The notes beneath the pieces were generated by a model. The model did no database searches. It saw only the letters and a list, made by a program, of their open reading frames with translations, and was not told where the DNA came from. A stretch of 64,000 nucleotides of DNA from positions 62,001 to 126,000 of the forward strand of contig NZ_BMRC01000022.1 in the NCBI RefSeq assembly GCF_014648435.1, written 5' to 3'. The position numbers and the translations under genes are program-made. Source of the stretch: Nonomuraea spiralis (GTDB taxonomy: Bacteria; Actinomycetota; Actinomycetes; Streptosporangiales; Streptosporangiaceae). This document shows, in pieces, positions 40,966-49,398 of this stretch. Position 1 is the first letter of the stretch; the number at the start of each line of letters is the position of its first letter.

Positions 40966-42438
40966 CTACCGTCGGCGCTGGTCCGTCAGGTAGGAGATGG
41001 CCTTGGCGAAGGCGGCGTCGTGGTCACCGTTCAGTTCCTCGTCGCTGAGAACGCCGGGAACGGACAGGTGTGGCGGAATACCCGTCACGTCGTAGGAGGT
41101 CCTATCCCGGGTCAGGAAACGTTCATTGGGCAACGCGAAGCTCCACCCGTTCGGCAGCTTCCGCCACAGGAAGTCGGAGAAGGCGCCCTGGGTGTTCTCC
41201 CCGATCCGCTCAGGCCGAGGTGTCCGTCCCGTCATGGCCTGGGTGAACGTCTCGCCCGCGCTGATGGTCAGGCCGCTGGTGAGCAGGGCGACGGGGCCCG
41301 TGTACACCGGCGCGGTCGCCGGCCGTACGGGCACCGGCTGGGGCCGGGTGAACCTGGGCGGGTCGTCCGGGGTGTTGCGGGCCTGCTTGGCGTACGCGAC
41401 GTACGGCCTGCCGGTGAGCCTGGATGCGAGCCGCAGGCCGAGCCCGTCGTAGCCGCCCAGGTTGACCCGGAGGTCGAGGATGAGGCCGCGCAGCCGGTCG
41501 GGACCCGAGGTGCGGGACGCGGTGAAGATCTCGTCGAGTGCCCGGTCCAGCTCGGCCGCATTGGGTTCGAAGCCACCGTCGGCGTAGCCGTCGAACGCGC
41601 CCAGCCGCAGGTAGCCGAGCCCGTCGGGGAGGTCGGCGTACCCGATCACGCCTCGTCCCCACTGTTTCAGGGGTTGGTGGGTGGCGTTCGTCTCGATGAA
41701 CTTCTGGACCCGTGCGTTGAAGGCCAGGAAGGCCGGTATTCCGTCGAGCTGCCTGGTGCCCGGCCGCAACGGCCTGGCGAACTGCCTGTCGCCCGCGAGG
41801 AGGGCGGTGTGCGCGTCGCCGAGCTCCTTGAGGATGTCGCGCAGCACGGCGAACAACTCCTCGTCCCCGGTGTTCGAACTGACCCTGGGACGGTACCGGT
41901 CCCGTACGGCTCGCCAGTCGACGCCCTTGGCGGCGAAGAACGGGTAGTTCTCGGCGAAGGTCGTCCAGAAGACGTCGAACACCTTCACCGGATCATCGGA
42001 CGTGGGCGTGGAACACGCCACGGGCAGGCCGGACAACCTCCGTAGCTCGATGGCGCCGACGCTGCCCGAATACCGCAGCTGCGCCCGGCCCGGCCCCCGC
42101 GTCCGGATGCTGATCCGCCGGCCGCCGGCCGGCGCCGTGAAGGATGCCGAGTCGCGCGTCGCCGCCGTCCGTTTCGCTGTGAGCACTCCCCGCAGGCAGC
42201 TGGTCGCCGTCGTGTCGAAGGTGGTGAGCCGCCCCTGGCCGATGTCGAAGATCGTGCCGTAGCCGTCGGCCCGCCAGAACCCGTCCAGCGGTTGCCGTCC
42301 CGCGGAGGCGGCGCCGGCGGCCGGCGCCGCGACCGCCGCGGCGATCCCCAGCGCGGCCAGTACGGCGGCCAGCCTCCGTGACGTCCCTCCGCGCTCGATG
42401 TTCCGTTGATCGTTCGCAGGAGTCCTGTTGTCGTTCAC
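40966..42438 (-). CDS. Secreted S41 (tail-specific/tricorn-like) peptidase
   Basis: About 490 residues with a signal peptide (AAVLAALGIAAAVAAPAAGAASA), an N-terminal beta domain, then the S41 core: LILDLRVNLGGYDGLGLRLASRL and the serine-bearing TSGLTISAGETFTQAM. The C-terminal ENTQGAFSD region lies where the S41 substrate pocket is expected. GTG at 42438 (MNDNRTPA as translated) was chosen; a longer start at 42492 is possible. It is divergent from a histidine kinase gene that may control it. Confidence 0.83.
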   Translation of the reverse strand: MNDNRTPANDQRNIERGGTSRRLAAVLAALGIAAAVAAPAAGAASAGRQPLDGFWRADGYGTIFDIGQGRLTTFDTTATSCLRGVLTAKRTAATRDSASFTAPAGGRRISIRTRGPGRAQLRYSGSVGAIELRRLSGLPVACSTPTSDDPVKVFDVFWTTFAENYPFFAAKGVDWRAVRDRYRPRVSSNTGDEELFAVLRDILKELGDAHTALLAGDRQFARPLRPGTRQLDGIPAFLAFNARVQKFIETNATHQPLKQWGRGVIGYADLPDGLGYLRLGAFDGYADGGFEPNAAELDRALDEIFTASRTSGPDRLRGLILDLRVNLGGYDGLGLRLASRLTGRPYVAYAKQARNTPDDPPRFTRPQPVPVRPATAPVYTGPVALLTSGLTISAGETFTQAMTGRTPRPERIGENTQGAFSDFLWRKLPNGWSFALPNERFLTRDRTSYDVTGIPPHLSVPGVLSDEELNGDHDAAFAKAISYLTDQRRR

Positions 42439-42485
42439 GGGATCCGACGCTAAGCGGCGAGCCCGGCGGGGCACGTCACACCACG

Positions 42486-42522
42486 GAGCCATCCGGACCC
42501 CTCATACCTTCGAGCCATCCGG
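42486..42522. promoter_or_regulatory. Direct repeat in the S41/kinase divergent region
   Basis: GAGCCATCCGG occurs at 42486 and again at 42512, each followed by a CATACC. The 26-base spacing is about two and a half helical turns. It is a candidate binding site for the adjacent response regulator. Confidence 0.35.
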
Positions 42523-42605
42523 CCCTCGGGTCATACCCAGGTGGGAGGCCCGAGGTCGGCCGCGAGACGGAGCTCTTCGTGGAGGCCGGGGGCTACTGTG
42601 AGGGC

Positions 42606-43844
42606 ATGTCGCGCGCCTTCGCCCCGGCCCCGGCCGGACCCGCGGCGCTGCCCGCGCTCCGGTTCGCGAGGTCACGGGCCGTCGCGTCCTGGGTGATCGC
42701 CTGCTTCATGTTCGCGATGAACGTGGGGATGCTCGCCACCGTCTATGACGCTCCGGTCGAGCTGACGGTCCCCCTCGCCGCGGCCTGCGCGGCTCCGGTG
42801 ACGATCTGCGGACGCCGGCCGTTGACCGCCTGGCTGATGATCTACGTCGGGATGCTGGTCACGCCGGCGCTGGTCTCGCCGCCGGTGGCGAACAACCCGT
42901 GGCCGTGGCTTCCGATGCCCGTGGTCGCCTACCTGATCGTGCTGTTCGCGCTGGCGCAGCACCGGCCGCGATGGACGCTGGCGGCCGTCTGGGCGCTGTC
43001 CCTCCTCGGCGCCCTGGTGGACGTGTCCCTGATGCCCACATCGTCCACGAGCCCGGCGGTGGTGCTACAGCTGGTGACGGCCGTCGTTCCGGTGCCGCTG
43101 ATCGTCGGCGACAACCTGCGCTGGCGCCGCCTGGCCCAGGCGCGGGTCGCCGAGCAGGAGCAGATCAGCGCGGCCGAGCGGGCCCGGCGCGAGCTGCTGG
43201 AGGAACGGACCAGAATCGCCAGGGAGATGCACGACGTGGTGGCGCACCACATGTCGGTGATCGCCGTACAGGCGTCCAGTGCGGCGCGCAGGCTGGGCGG
43301 GGTGCCCGCCGAGGCCGAGCGGGAGTTCGACTCCATCGGTACGGCGGCCCGGCAGTCACTGGCCGAGATGCGGCGCCTGCTGGGTGTGCTGCGCAGCGAC
43401 GACGCGACGCCTCGGCGTACCCCGCTGCCAGGGCTCGACCAGCTGGACGTGCTGATGGAGAGCGCCCGGCAGGCTGGAACCCCCGTCGAGCTGACAGTAT
43501 CGGGCCTGCCCGCGTACCTGCCGCCGGGGACGGAACTGCCGGTCTACCGGATCGTGCAGGAGGCGCTCAGCAACGTGATCCGGCACGCGCCGGGCGCCGC
43601 CACGGCCGTGACGGTCACCGGGAACGGGACCGGCCTGCGGGTCGTGGTGGAGAACGCGCCGCCCGCGGACGCGGGACGCGCGCTCGCCGAGCCCGCGGGC
43701 ACCGGCCACGGGCTGGCCGGAATGCGGGAACGGGCCGCCCTGGTGGGCGGCGTTCTGCTGACCTTGCCGACGCCACGCGGCGGGTTCCGGGTCGAGCTGA
43801 CGCTGCCCCTGGCGCGGGCCGAGCACGAGGAGGAGCCCTCGTGA
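42606..43844 (+). CDS. Sensor histidine kinase (LuxR-type two-component, HisKA_3)
   Basis: A 412-residue kinase. Four to five membrane helices form the N-terminal half. The HisKA_3 box REMHDVVAHHMSVIAVQAS holds the phospho-acceptor His, and the ATPase domain has YRIVQEALSNVIRHA and GTGHGLAGMRERA. The signal is unknown; the sensor has almost no extracellular loop, like envelope-stress kinases. The ATG follows a TACTGT box, so the start is probably leaderless. It overlaps the response regulator start by four bases. Confidence 0.9.
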   Translation: MSRAFAPAPAGPAALPALRFARSRAVASWVIACFMFAMNVGMLATVYDAPVELTVPLAAACAAPVTICGRRPLTAWLMIYVGMLVTPALVSPPVANNPWPWLPMPVVAYLIVLFALAQHRPRWTLAAVWALSLLGALVDVSLMPTSSTSPAVVLQLVTAVVPVPLIVGDNLRWRRLAQARVAEQEQISAAERARRELLEERTRIAREMHDVVAHHMSVIAVQASSAARRLGGVPAEAEREFDSIGTAARQSLAEMRRLLGVLRSDDATPRRTPLPGLDQLDVLMESARQAGTPVELTVSGLPAYLPPGTELPVYRIVQEALSNVIRHAPGAATAVTVTGNGTGLRVVVENAPPADAGRALAEPAGTGHGLAGMRERAALVGGVLLTLPTPRGGFRVELTLPLARAEHEEEPS

Positions 43845-44524
43845 CGATCCGGGTGCTCATCGCCGACGACCACGCGATGGTCCGGGCGGGCTTCGGCGCC
43901 CTGCTGGCCGCCGAACGGGACATCGACGTCGTCGGTGACGCGGCCGACGGCGAGCGGGCGGTGGCCGAGACGAGGCGACTGCGGCCCGACGTCGTCCTCA
44001 TGGACGTCCGCATGCCCGGGATGGACGGCCTGCGGGCGGCCCGGCTGCTCCTGGCGCCGCCCGGCGGGGAGTACAGGCCGCGTGTGCTGATGCTCACCAC
44101 CTTCGACCTGGACGACTACGTGTACGAGGCGCTGCGCGCGGGTGCCAGCGGATTCCTGCTGAAGGAGGCGTCGCCCGCGGACCTCGTCTCGGCGGTGCGG
44201 GTGGTGGCGGCCGGGGACGCCCTGCTCGCCCCTTCGGTGACCCGGCGCCTGATCGAGGAGATCGCCAGGTGCAGGCCCGCGCTGCCCGGTGCCGCACCCC
44301 GGGTGCAGTCGCTGACCCAGCGGGAGTCCGAGGTGCTCATCCACGTCGCCCGCGGCCTTTCCAACATCGAGATCGCCGCGGCCCTCGTCGTCGCCGAGCA
44401 GACCGTCAAGACGCACGTCGGCCGCATCCTGGCCAAACTCGACCTGCGAGACCGCGCCCAGGCAATCATCTTCGCGTACGAGAGCGGCCTCGTCGTCCCC
44501 CGCTCCGACCTTCCCTCCCGGTGA
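43841..44524 (+). CDS. LuxR (NarL) family response regulator
   Basis: A 227-residue protein with a receiver domain (IADDHAMVRAGF, DVVLMDVRMPGMDG with the phospho-acceptor Asp, TTFDLDDYVYEALRAGASGFLLKEA) and a LuxR helix-turn-helix (LTQRESEVLIHVARGLSNIEIAAALVVAEQTVKTHVGRILAKLDLRDRAQAI). GTG start coupled to the kinase. It probably controls nearby genes such as the S41 peptidase; this is inference. Confidence 0.93.
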   Translation: MTIRVLIADDHAMVRAGFGALLAAERDIDVVGDAADGERAVAETRRLRPDVVLMDVRMPGMDGLRAARLLLAPPGGEYRPRVLMLTTFDLDDYVYEALRAGASGFLLKEASPADLVSAVRVVAAGDALLAPSVTRRLIEEIARCRPALPGAAPRVQSLTQRESEVLIHVARGLSNIEIAAALVVAEQTVKTHVGRILAKLDLRDRAQAIIFAYESGLVVPRSDLPSR

Positions 44525-44551
44525 CCGTTCACCATCGGGCTTCGGCCGGGG

Positions 44552-46024
44552 TCAGCCGTCCACCATGGCCGGCTGTGCCGGTGCGGAGATCGCCTGTCCG
44601 GCGCGGCGGTAGCACCGGACGCGACGGCCGAGTGCGACTGCCCCGAGTACGCAGCAGGTGAGGCAGAAGAGCGCCAGCAGCGGCATCAGCCAGGCGGTGA
44701 CGATCCAGTACTGGACGTCGAACGCCCCCCAGATCGGCATCGGCAACACCACGCTCAGCACCGTCACCAGGGCGAGGGGCACGAGCCGCAGGGCCGGCAG
44801 CGGCCGGCGCGCCGCGCGGCGGCGGGTGGCCCAGCGGCGCGCTCGGACGATCGCGGTGACCAGCAGTGCGGCCATCCCCACCGTGAGCCCGAGCAGGACC
44901 GCGTTCACGACGGTGAGCGGGTTGCTCATCGGCGTCACCGGTGCCCCGATCCGTTCGGCGAGCAGGTTGGTCGAGAGCAGGCCGGGGTCGCCGACGCCGT
45001 TGGTGAGGACGAGGGCGGCCACACCTGTCTTGGGCGAGAAGACCATGTCCCCGGTCCACGTCGCCAGTGTCCCGCCGTGGCCGACCAGCGACGGCGGCGC
45101 GCCTGCCGTGACGGGACGGGCCTGCCAGCCGAGGGCGTGGTCACCGGCCTTCGGCTGTACGGTGTGCAACTCGGCCAGGGAGCCGGCGCTCAGCAGGCCC
45201 GCCCCGAGGGTTCCCTGGTTGAACCGCAACCACCGCACCATGTCGTCCAGGGTCGAGATCACCCCGCCGTTGCCGACGCACATCCCCGGCATCTCCGGCG
45301 CCGCGACGGCGACCCCGAGTACGACCTCGTACCCGGACGACAGGCCCTCGGCACGATCGGAACATCCCAGCGTGGAGCTGGTGTCGGTCATGCCCAGCGG
45401 CGTGAACAGCTCGGTGTGGAGGAAGTCGTCGAACGACTTCCCCGACATCACTTCGACGATCCTCGCCGCGATCGAGAAGTTGGTGTTGTGGTACTCAGCG
45501 TGGGTGCCCGGGGCGGCGGCCAGGGTCTTGTCGGCCAGCGCGGCCACGATCTCCCGCGCGGTGCGCAGAGGCGGGAACACGTACTCGTTGTTGGTGTCGT
45601 TCGACAGTCCCGAGGTGTGGCTGAGGATGTGGCGCACGGTGATCCCGGTGAAGCGCGGATCGGCCATCCTGAAGTCGGGCAGGAGCTTGACGACCGGGTC
45701 GTCCAGGGAGACGCGGCCGCGATCGACCAGCAACATGATCGCCGTGGCCGTCATCGACTTGCTCATCGACGCGATCCGGAACCGGGTCCGCGCCGTCACC
45801 GCGTCGCCGTCCCCGTCCCGGCCGCGGACGATCGTCTCGACCGACGACCCGTCGATCACGGCCGCCGCGACGCCGGGCGTGCCGTAGACGGAGCGGTAGT
45901 CGTCGACCAGTTGTCCGCCGGTGGCATGGGCCGGCGCCGTCCGGCCGAGCAGCACGGCGACGAGCCCGCCGCAGAGGACGAAGAGCGAGGTCACACGGGG
46001 AAAGCGCAGATGTAGGAAACGCAC
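44552..46024 (-). CDS. Serine hydrolase (beta-lactamase/PBP-like) with C-terminal membrane segments
   Basis: A 490-residue protein. A signal region (VTSLFVLCGGLVAVLLGRTAPAHA) leads to a class C beta-lactamase-like domain with SMSK (Ser-x-x-Lys), YHNTN (the Tyr-x-Asn position) and HGG (VGHGGTLATWTG). Three membrane helices follow (VVNAVLLGLTVGMAALLVTAI onward). It could be a peptidase or esterase acting on wall peptides or lipids. GTG at 46024 lies 7 bases after a TAGGTT box, so it is probably leaderless. It lies between two two-component systems facing it. Confidence 0.85.
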   Translation of the reverse strand: MRFLHLRFPRVTSLFVLCGGLVAVLLGRTAPAHATGGQLVDDYRSVYGTPGVAAAVIDGSSVETIVRGRDGDGDAVTARTRFRIASMSKSMTATAIMLLVDRGRVSLDDPVVKLLPDFRMADPRFTGITVRHILSHTSGLSNDTNNEYVFPPLRTAREIVAALADKTLAAAPGTHAEYHNTNFSIAARIVEVMSGKSFDDFLHTELFTPLGMTDTSSTLGCSDRAEGLSSGYEVVLGVAVAAPEMPGMCVGNGGVISTLDDMVRWLRFNQGTLGAGLLSAGSLAELHTVQPKAGDHALGWQARPVTAGAPPSLVGHGGTLATWTGDMVFSPKTGVAALVLTNGVGDPGLLSTNLLAERIGAPVTPMSNPLTVVNAVLLGLTVGMAALLVTAIVRARRWATRRRAARRPLPALRLVPLALVTVLSVVLPMPIWGAFDVQYWIVTAWLMPLLALFCLTCCVLGAVALGRRVRCYRRAGQAISAPAQPAMVDG

Positions 46025-46100
46025 GACGTCGAACCTAGGCCGGGCGTCACCGCCCGGCATCACCCCGAGGTGTGAGACGGCACCACCCGGCAGGATGGAA

Positions 46101-46763
46101 TCAGCCGGGCAGGTCGTCGCGTCCCACGAGCCCGTTCTCGTACGCGTGGATCACCGCGTGCACGCGGTCGCGCAGGTTCAGTTTCTGCAGGATGGCCCGG
46201 ACGTGCGACTTCACCGTGTTCTCGCTCAGCACCAGTTCCGCGCGGATCTCGCTGTTGGACCTGCCGCGGGCGAGCAGGCCGAAGATCTCGACCTCGCGCG
46301 GGGTGAGGCCGTCCAGGGCCGCCGTCCGCCGTACTGGCACCTGCCGTACGAGGTCGAGGATCGTCGCGGCAACCCCCGGGGCCAGCGCGGACGTCCCGGA
46401 GGCGACGTCGCAGACGGCCTGGGCCAGGGCGGCGGGCCGGACGTCCTTGGTCAGGTAGCCGCTCGCGCCGGCCCGGATGGCGGCGACGACCAGCTCGTCG
46501 TCGTCGAACGTCGTCAGCATGAGCACCCGGGTCGCCGGTGCGATCCTGACGATCTCCGCCGTGGCGGCGACCCCGTCCATGCGCGGCATGCGGATGTCCA
46601 TCAGGACGACGTCGAGCCGGTGCCGCCGGACGACCTCAATCGCGTCGCTGCCGTTCGCGACGTCGTGGGTGACCTCGATGCGTTCGTCGGCCGACAACAC
46701 CGTACGGAGCGAGGCCCGCAACAGCTCCTGATCGTCGACGAGCATGACGTGGATCCCGGTCAT
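46101..46763 (-). CDS. LuxR (NarL) family response regulator
   Basis: A 220-residue receiver-LuxR protein: LVDDQELLRASLRTVLSAD, DVVLMDIRMPRMDG, TTFDDDELVVAAIRAGASGYLTKD, then LTPREVEIFGLLARGRSNSEIRAELVLSENTVKSHVRAILQKLNLRDRVHAV. ATG at 46763 overlaps the kinase stop (ATGA). The downstream serine hydrolase gene on the same strand begins 76 bases after its stop and could belong to its regulon. Confidence 0.93.
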   Translation of the reverse strand: MTGIHVMLVDDQELLRASLRTVLSADERIEVTHDVANGSDAIEVVRRHRLDVVLMDIRMPRMDGVAATAEIVRIAPATRVLMLTTFDDDELVVAAIRAGASGYLTKDVRPAALAQAVCDVASGTSALAPGVAATILDLVRQVPVRRTAALDGLTPREVEIFGLLARGRSNSEIRAELVLSENTVKSHVRAILQKLNLRDRVHAVIHAYENGLVGRDDLPG

Positions 46764-47935
46764 GCCCCCTCCTTCGTGGGAAGCCGCGCCCGCAGCACCC
46801 ATCCGTCGTCCCCGTCGTCGATCGACAGGGTGCCGCCCGCGGTACGCACACGCTCCTCGATCCCCATCAAGCCTGTCCCCTGGCTGCCGCCGCCGCGCAG
46901 CTGCTTGCCGCCGTCGTCGCGTACCTCCACCACCACCTCGGACGGGCCCCAGCGCAGGCGGACGGTCACCTCGACCGGCGGTTCGAGGTGGCGCAGCGCG
47001 TTGGTGATGCCCTCCTGCACGGTCCGGACCGCCGCGACCTCGGCGCTCAGGCTCAGCGGCCGTCGCTCGCCCACCTCTGCGAACGTCACCGTGTGAAGCG
47101 GGCTCGCCGCCGAGGCCACGAGGTCGGGGAGGGCGTCGAGCGAGATCGGCACCTCTTTCGGCCGGGAGCCGGTGCGCGACGCCACGGTGGCCGGGCCCAA
47201 GGTGGCCAGCATCGCTCGCAGCCCCTGGTGGGCGTCCCGGCCGGCCTCGGCGATGTCGCCGAGTTCGCGGCGGGTCGCCGGATCCGCCGTCGTCACCGCC
47301 GCGGCCTCGATCCGCGCGACCATGACGGTGACCGTGTGGGCGATCACGTCGTGCAGGTCGCGGCGGATGCCGGCCCGTTCGCCCGCGACCGCCGCGGCCA
47401 GGCGTTCGCTCTCGGCCCGCCGGCCGGCCGTGTGCCTGCGACGTACCAGCAGGGCCGCGAGCCACACGCCGCCGACCACGAGCATCAGCAGCCCGCCCTC
47501 GGCCAGGCGGGTCCAGCCGGTGCTGTCAGGGGGCTGCCGGGCCCACCCCACCAGCTCGGTGAGGACGATCCCGAGCACGGCGACGGCCAACGCGGCCACC
47601 GAGGACCTGACAGAGACCAGGCCGGTCAGCCGCCACAACATGAGGGGGAACCAAAGGGCCGAGGGCAACATGTTCGGCGACCAGCCCAGGAAGGGCGTCG
47701 TCACCAGGACGAGCATGGCCAGCGCGCCGATCGCGTACCCCGCCCACGGCTGTCGGCGGGTCACCACCGCGCCCACGTGGAGCAGGGCGGCAGCACCCGC
47801 GACGACGATGATCTGCCACGACTCCGCGCCGAGGTACCGGGCACCGGCCAGGATGATCGACGTCGGGAGGGCCAGGGCCACGTGCGTCACCACCGTCGTC
47901 GCCGGCCAGGTGCTCCGGCGCTGGGAGGCTGTCAC
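46760..47935 (-). CDS. Sensor histidine kinase (HisKA_3)
   Basis: A 391-residue kinase with several N-terminal membrane helices (IIVVAGAAALLHVGAVV, AIGALAMLVLVTTPFLGW, LLMLVVGGVWLAALLV), the HisKA_3 motif RRDLHDVIAHTVTVMVARIEAA and the ATPase motifs VRTVQEGITNALRH and GTGLMGIEERV. GTG at 47935 follows GGAAGGCG. Coupled to the response regulator by ATGA overlap. Confidence 0.9.
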   Translation of the reverse strand: MTASQRRSTWPATTVVTHVALALPTSIILAGARYLGAESWQIIVVAGAAALLHVGAVVTRRQPWAGYAIGALAMLVLVTTPFLGWSPNMLPSALWFPLMLWRLTGLVSVRSSVAALAVAVLGIVLTELVGWARQPPDSTGWTRLAEGGLLMLVVGGVWLAALLVRRRHTAGRRAESERLAAAVAGERAGIRRDLHDVIAHTVTVMVARIEAAAVTTADPATRRELGDIAEAGRDAHQGLRAMLATLGPATVASRTGSRPKEVPISLDALPDLVASAASPLHTVTFAEVGERRPLSLSAEVAAVRTVQEGITNALRHLEPPVEVTVRLRWGPSEVVVEVRDDGGKQLRGGGSQGTGLMGIEERVRTAGGTLSIDDGDDGWVLRARLPTKEGA

Positions 47936-48185
47936 GGTCGTCGCCTTCCGATGGGCTTGGGGTGGCTCGTGTTCGGGAGCCGGGCCCGGCTCGACGTGCC
48001 ACAGGATAGCCAGCCGAGGGGGCAGGCGCCGCCCTGAGCCGTGGTCGAGCGGCCCGCGGCGGAGGTGCGCGGTCACGCCGGTGGAGGCGGCTTCCGGATG
48101 CCAGCGTCCTGCCAGCCGGGTAACAGCGTCGGCGGCCACGCTGCTGTCTCCACCGATGTCTCCACCAACCCGAAGGCAGGACGTG

Positions 48186-49046
48186 ATGGGCGGCAAGCAG
48201 CCGATGCGATGGCAGACCGCGGAAGTGACCTCGCGGGACGGGACGACGATCGCCGTACTCGGTGCTGGACGAGGACCCGGGCTGGTGGTGATACCCGGGA
48301 ACAACCGGCGCGCCCACCACTACGAAGCCCTGGCGCGGGAGCTGTCCGGCACGTACGGCGTGCACGTGATCGAACGGCGCGGACGTGGCCTCAGCGGCCC
48401 GCAAGGCCCGGCGTACAGCGTGGAGACCGAGGTCGACGACGCCTTGGCCGTCATGGACCACACGGGTGCGCGCCTGGTCTTCGGGCACAGTTACGGCGGT
48501 CTCGTCGCCCTGCACCTCGGGCTGCGGCGAAGGGTGAGCGCGCTCATGGCCTACGAACCGGGCGTGAGCATCGACGGGTCCTTCCCCGCCCGCTGGTTGC
48601 CGTCGTTCAACCGCCTGCTGGCGGAGGGCAGGCACGCCGCGGCGATGGCGACCTTCCTCAAGGCCACCCGCCTCGCCCCCATCGGCGACGCGCCGGCACC
48701 GGTGTTCCACGCGCTGGCGTTCCTGCTGCTGCGCGGGGCCGAGGGACGCGACGCGCGGGCGATGATGGCGACGACCCCCGCCGAGATCGGCGAGATCATC
48801 CGCCTGGACTCCGACGGCACCCGGTACGCGAACGTCGACTCCCCGGCGTTGCTGCTCGGCGGCGACAGATCCCCCGGCTACCTCACGGGCGTGCTCGCCC
48901 GTCTGGCGCACGTCATGCCCGACGCCCGGCACGAGATCGTCGCCGGCCTCGACCACAACGCCCCCGACCTGAACGCCCCCGGCGTCATCGCCGAGCAGAT
49001 CCGGACCTTCGTAGAGTCCCGCGTCCCGGGAGAGCAGTCCCACTGA
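48186..49046 (+). CDS. Alpha/beta hydrolase
   Basis: A 286-residue soluble hydrolase with VIPGNNRRAHHYEALARELSGTYGVHVIERRGRGLS, the nucleophile elbow VFGHSYGGLVAL, an acid in ALLLGGDRSPGYL and His in VAGLDHNAPD. It is divergent from the histidine kinase. A TGTCTCCACC direct repeat (48145-48166) lies shortly upstream and may be regulatory. The substrate is unknown. Confidence 0.88.
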   Translation: MGGKQPMRWQTAEVTSRDGTTIAVLGAGRGPGLVVIPGNNRRAHHYEALARELSGTYGVHVIERRGRGLSGPQGPAYSVETEVDDALAVMDHTGARLVFGHSYGGLVALHLGLRRRVSALMAYEPGVSIDGSFPARWLPSFNRLLAEGRHAAAMATFLKATRLAPIGDAPAPVFHALAFLLLRGAEGRDARAMMATTPAEIGEIIRLDSDGTRYANVDSPALLLGGDRSPGYLTGVLARLAHVMPDARHEIVAGLDHNAPDLNAPGVIAEQIRTFVESRVPGEQSH

Positions 49047-49398
49047 ACGACATCCCGGAAACAAAGTCGCCGACCTGCGAGAAGGCGTCACAAAGCCGAC
49101 AGGATCCCCCGGAGCCCCGCCGGCCGATGCTGCTCATAGCTGTCCAATTTCTGGCTTAATGTCCAACGAAACGGCCTTCGCCTGTTAGATTCCGTAGTCA
49201 TGATCAAGGAGAGGCACGTCAACGGTGCCGCCATGGACCGCTGAGGCGTGACGGGGTGCTTCACGGTACGGGGACCTTCGACGGGGGTCTGATCCTGTCC
49301 CCGCAGCGGCCGTCCGGTACGGCGAGGCCAGGACCCGATCGTGTGCCGTGCGAGCAGCCCGTCCGCCGATCAACGTGCCGATCGACGATAGGAGCAAT
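49047..49398 (+). other. 352-bp non-coding stretch with promoter-like element and short ORF
   Basis: No complete gene is seen. TGTCCAA occurs at 49141 and 49160 (19 bases apart). A TTAGAT box (49185-49190) lies 9 bases before ATG 49200, which opens a 14-codon ORF (to 49244). This is probably the leader of the secreted peptidase gene at 49399. Confidence 0.35.
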
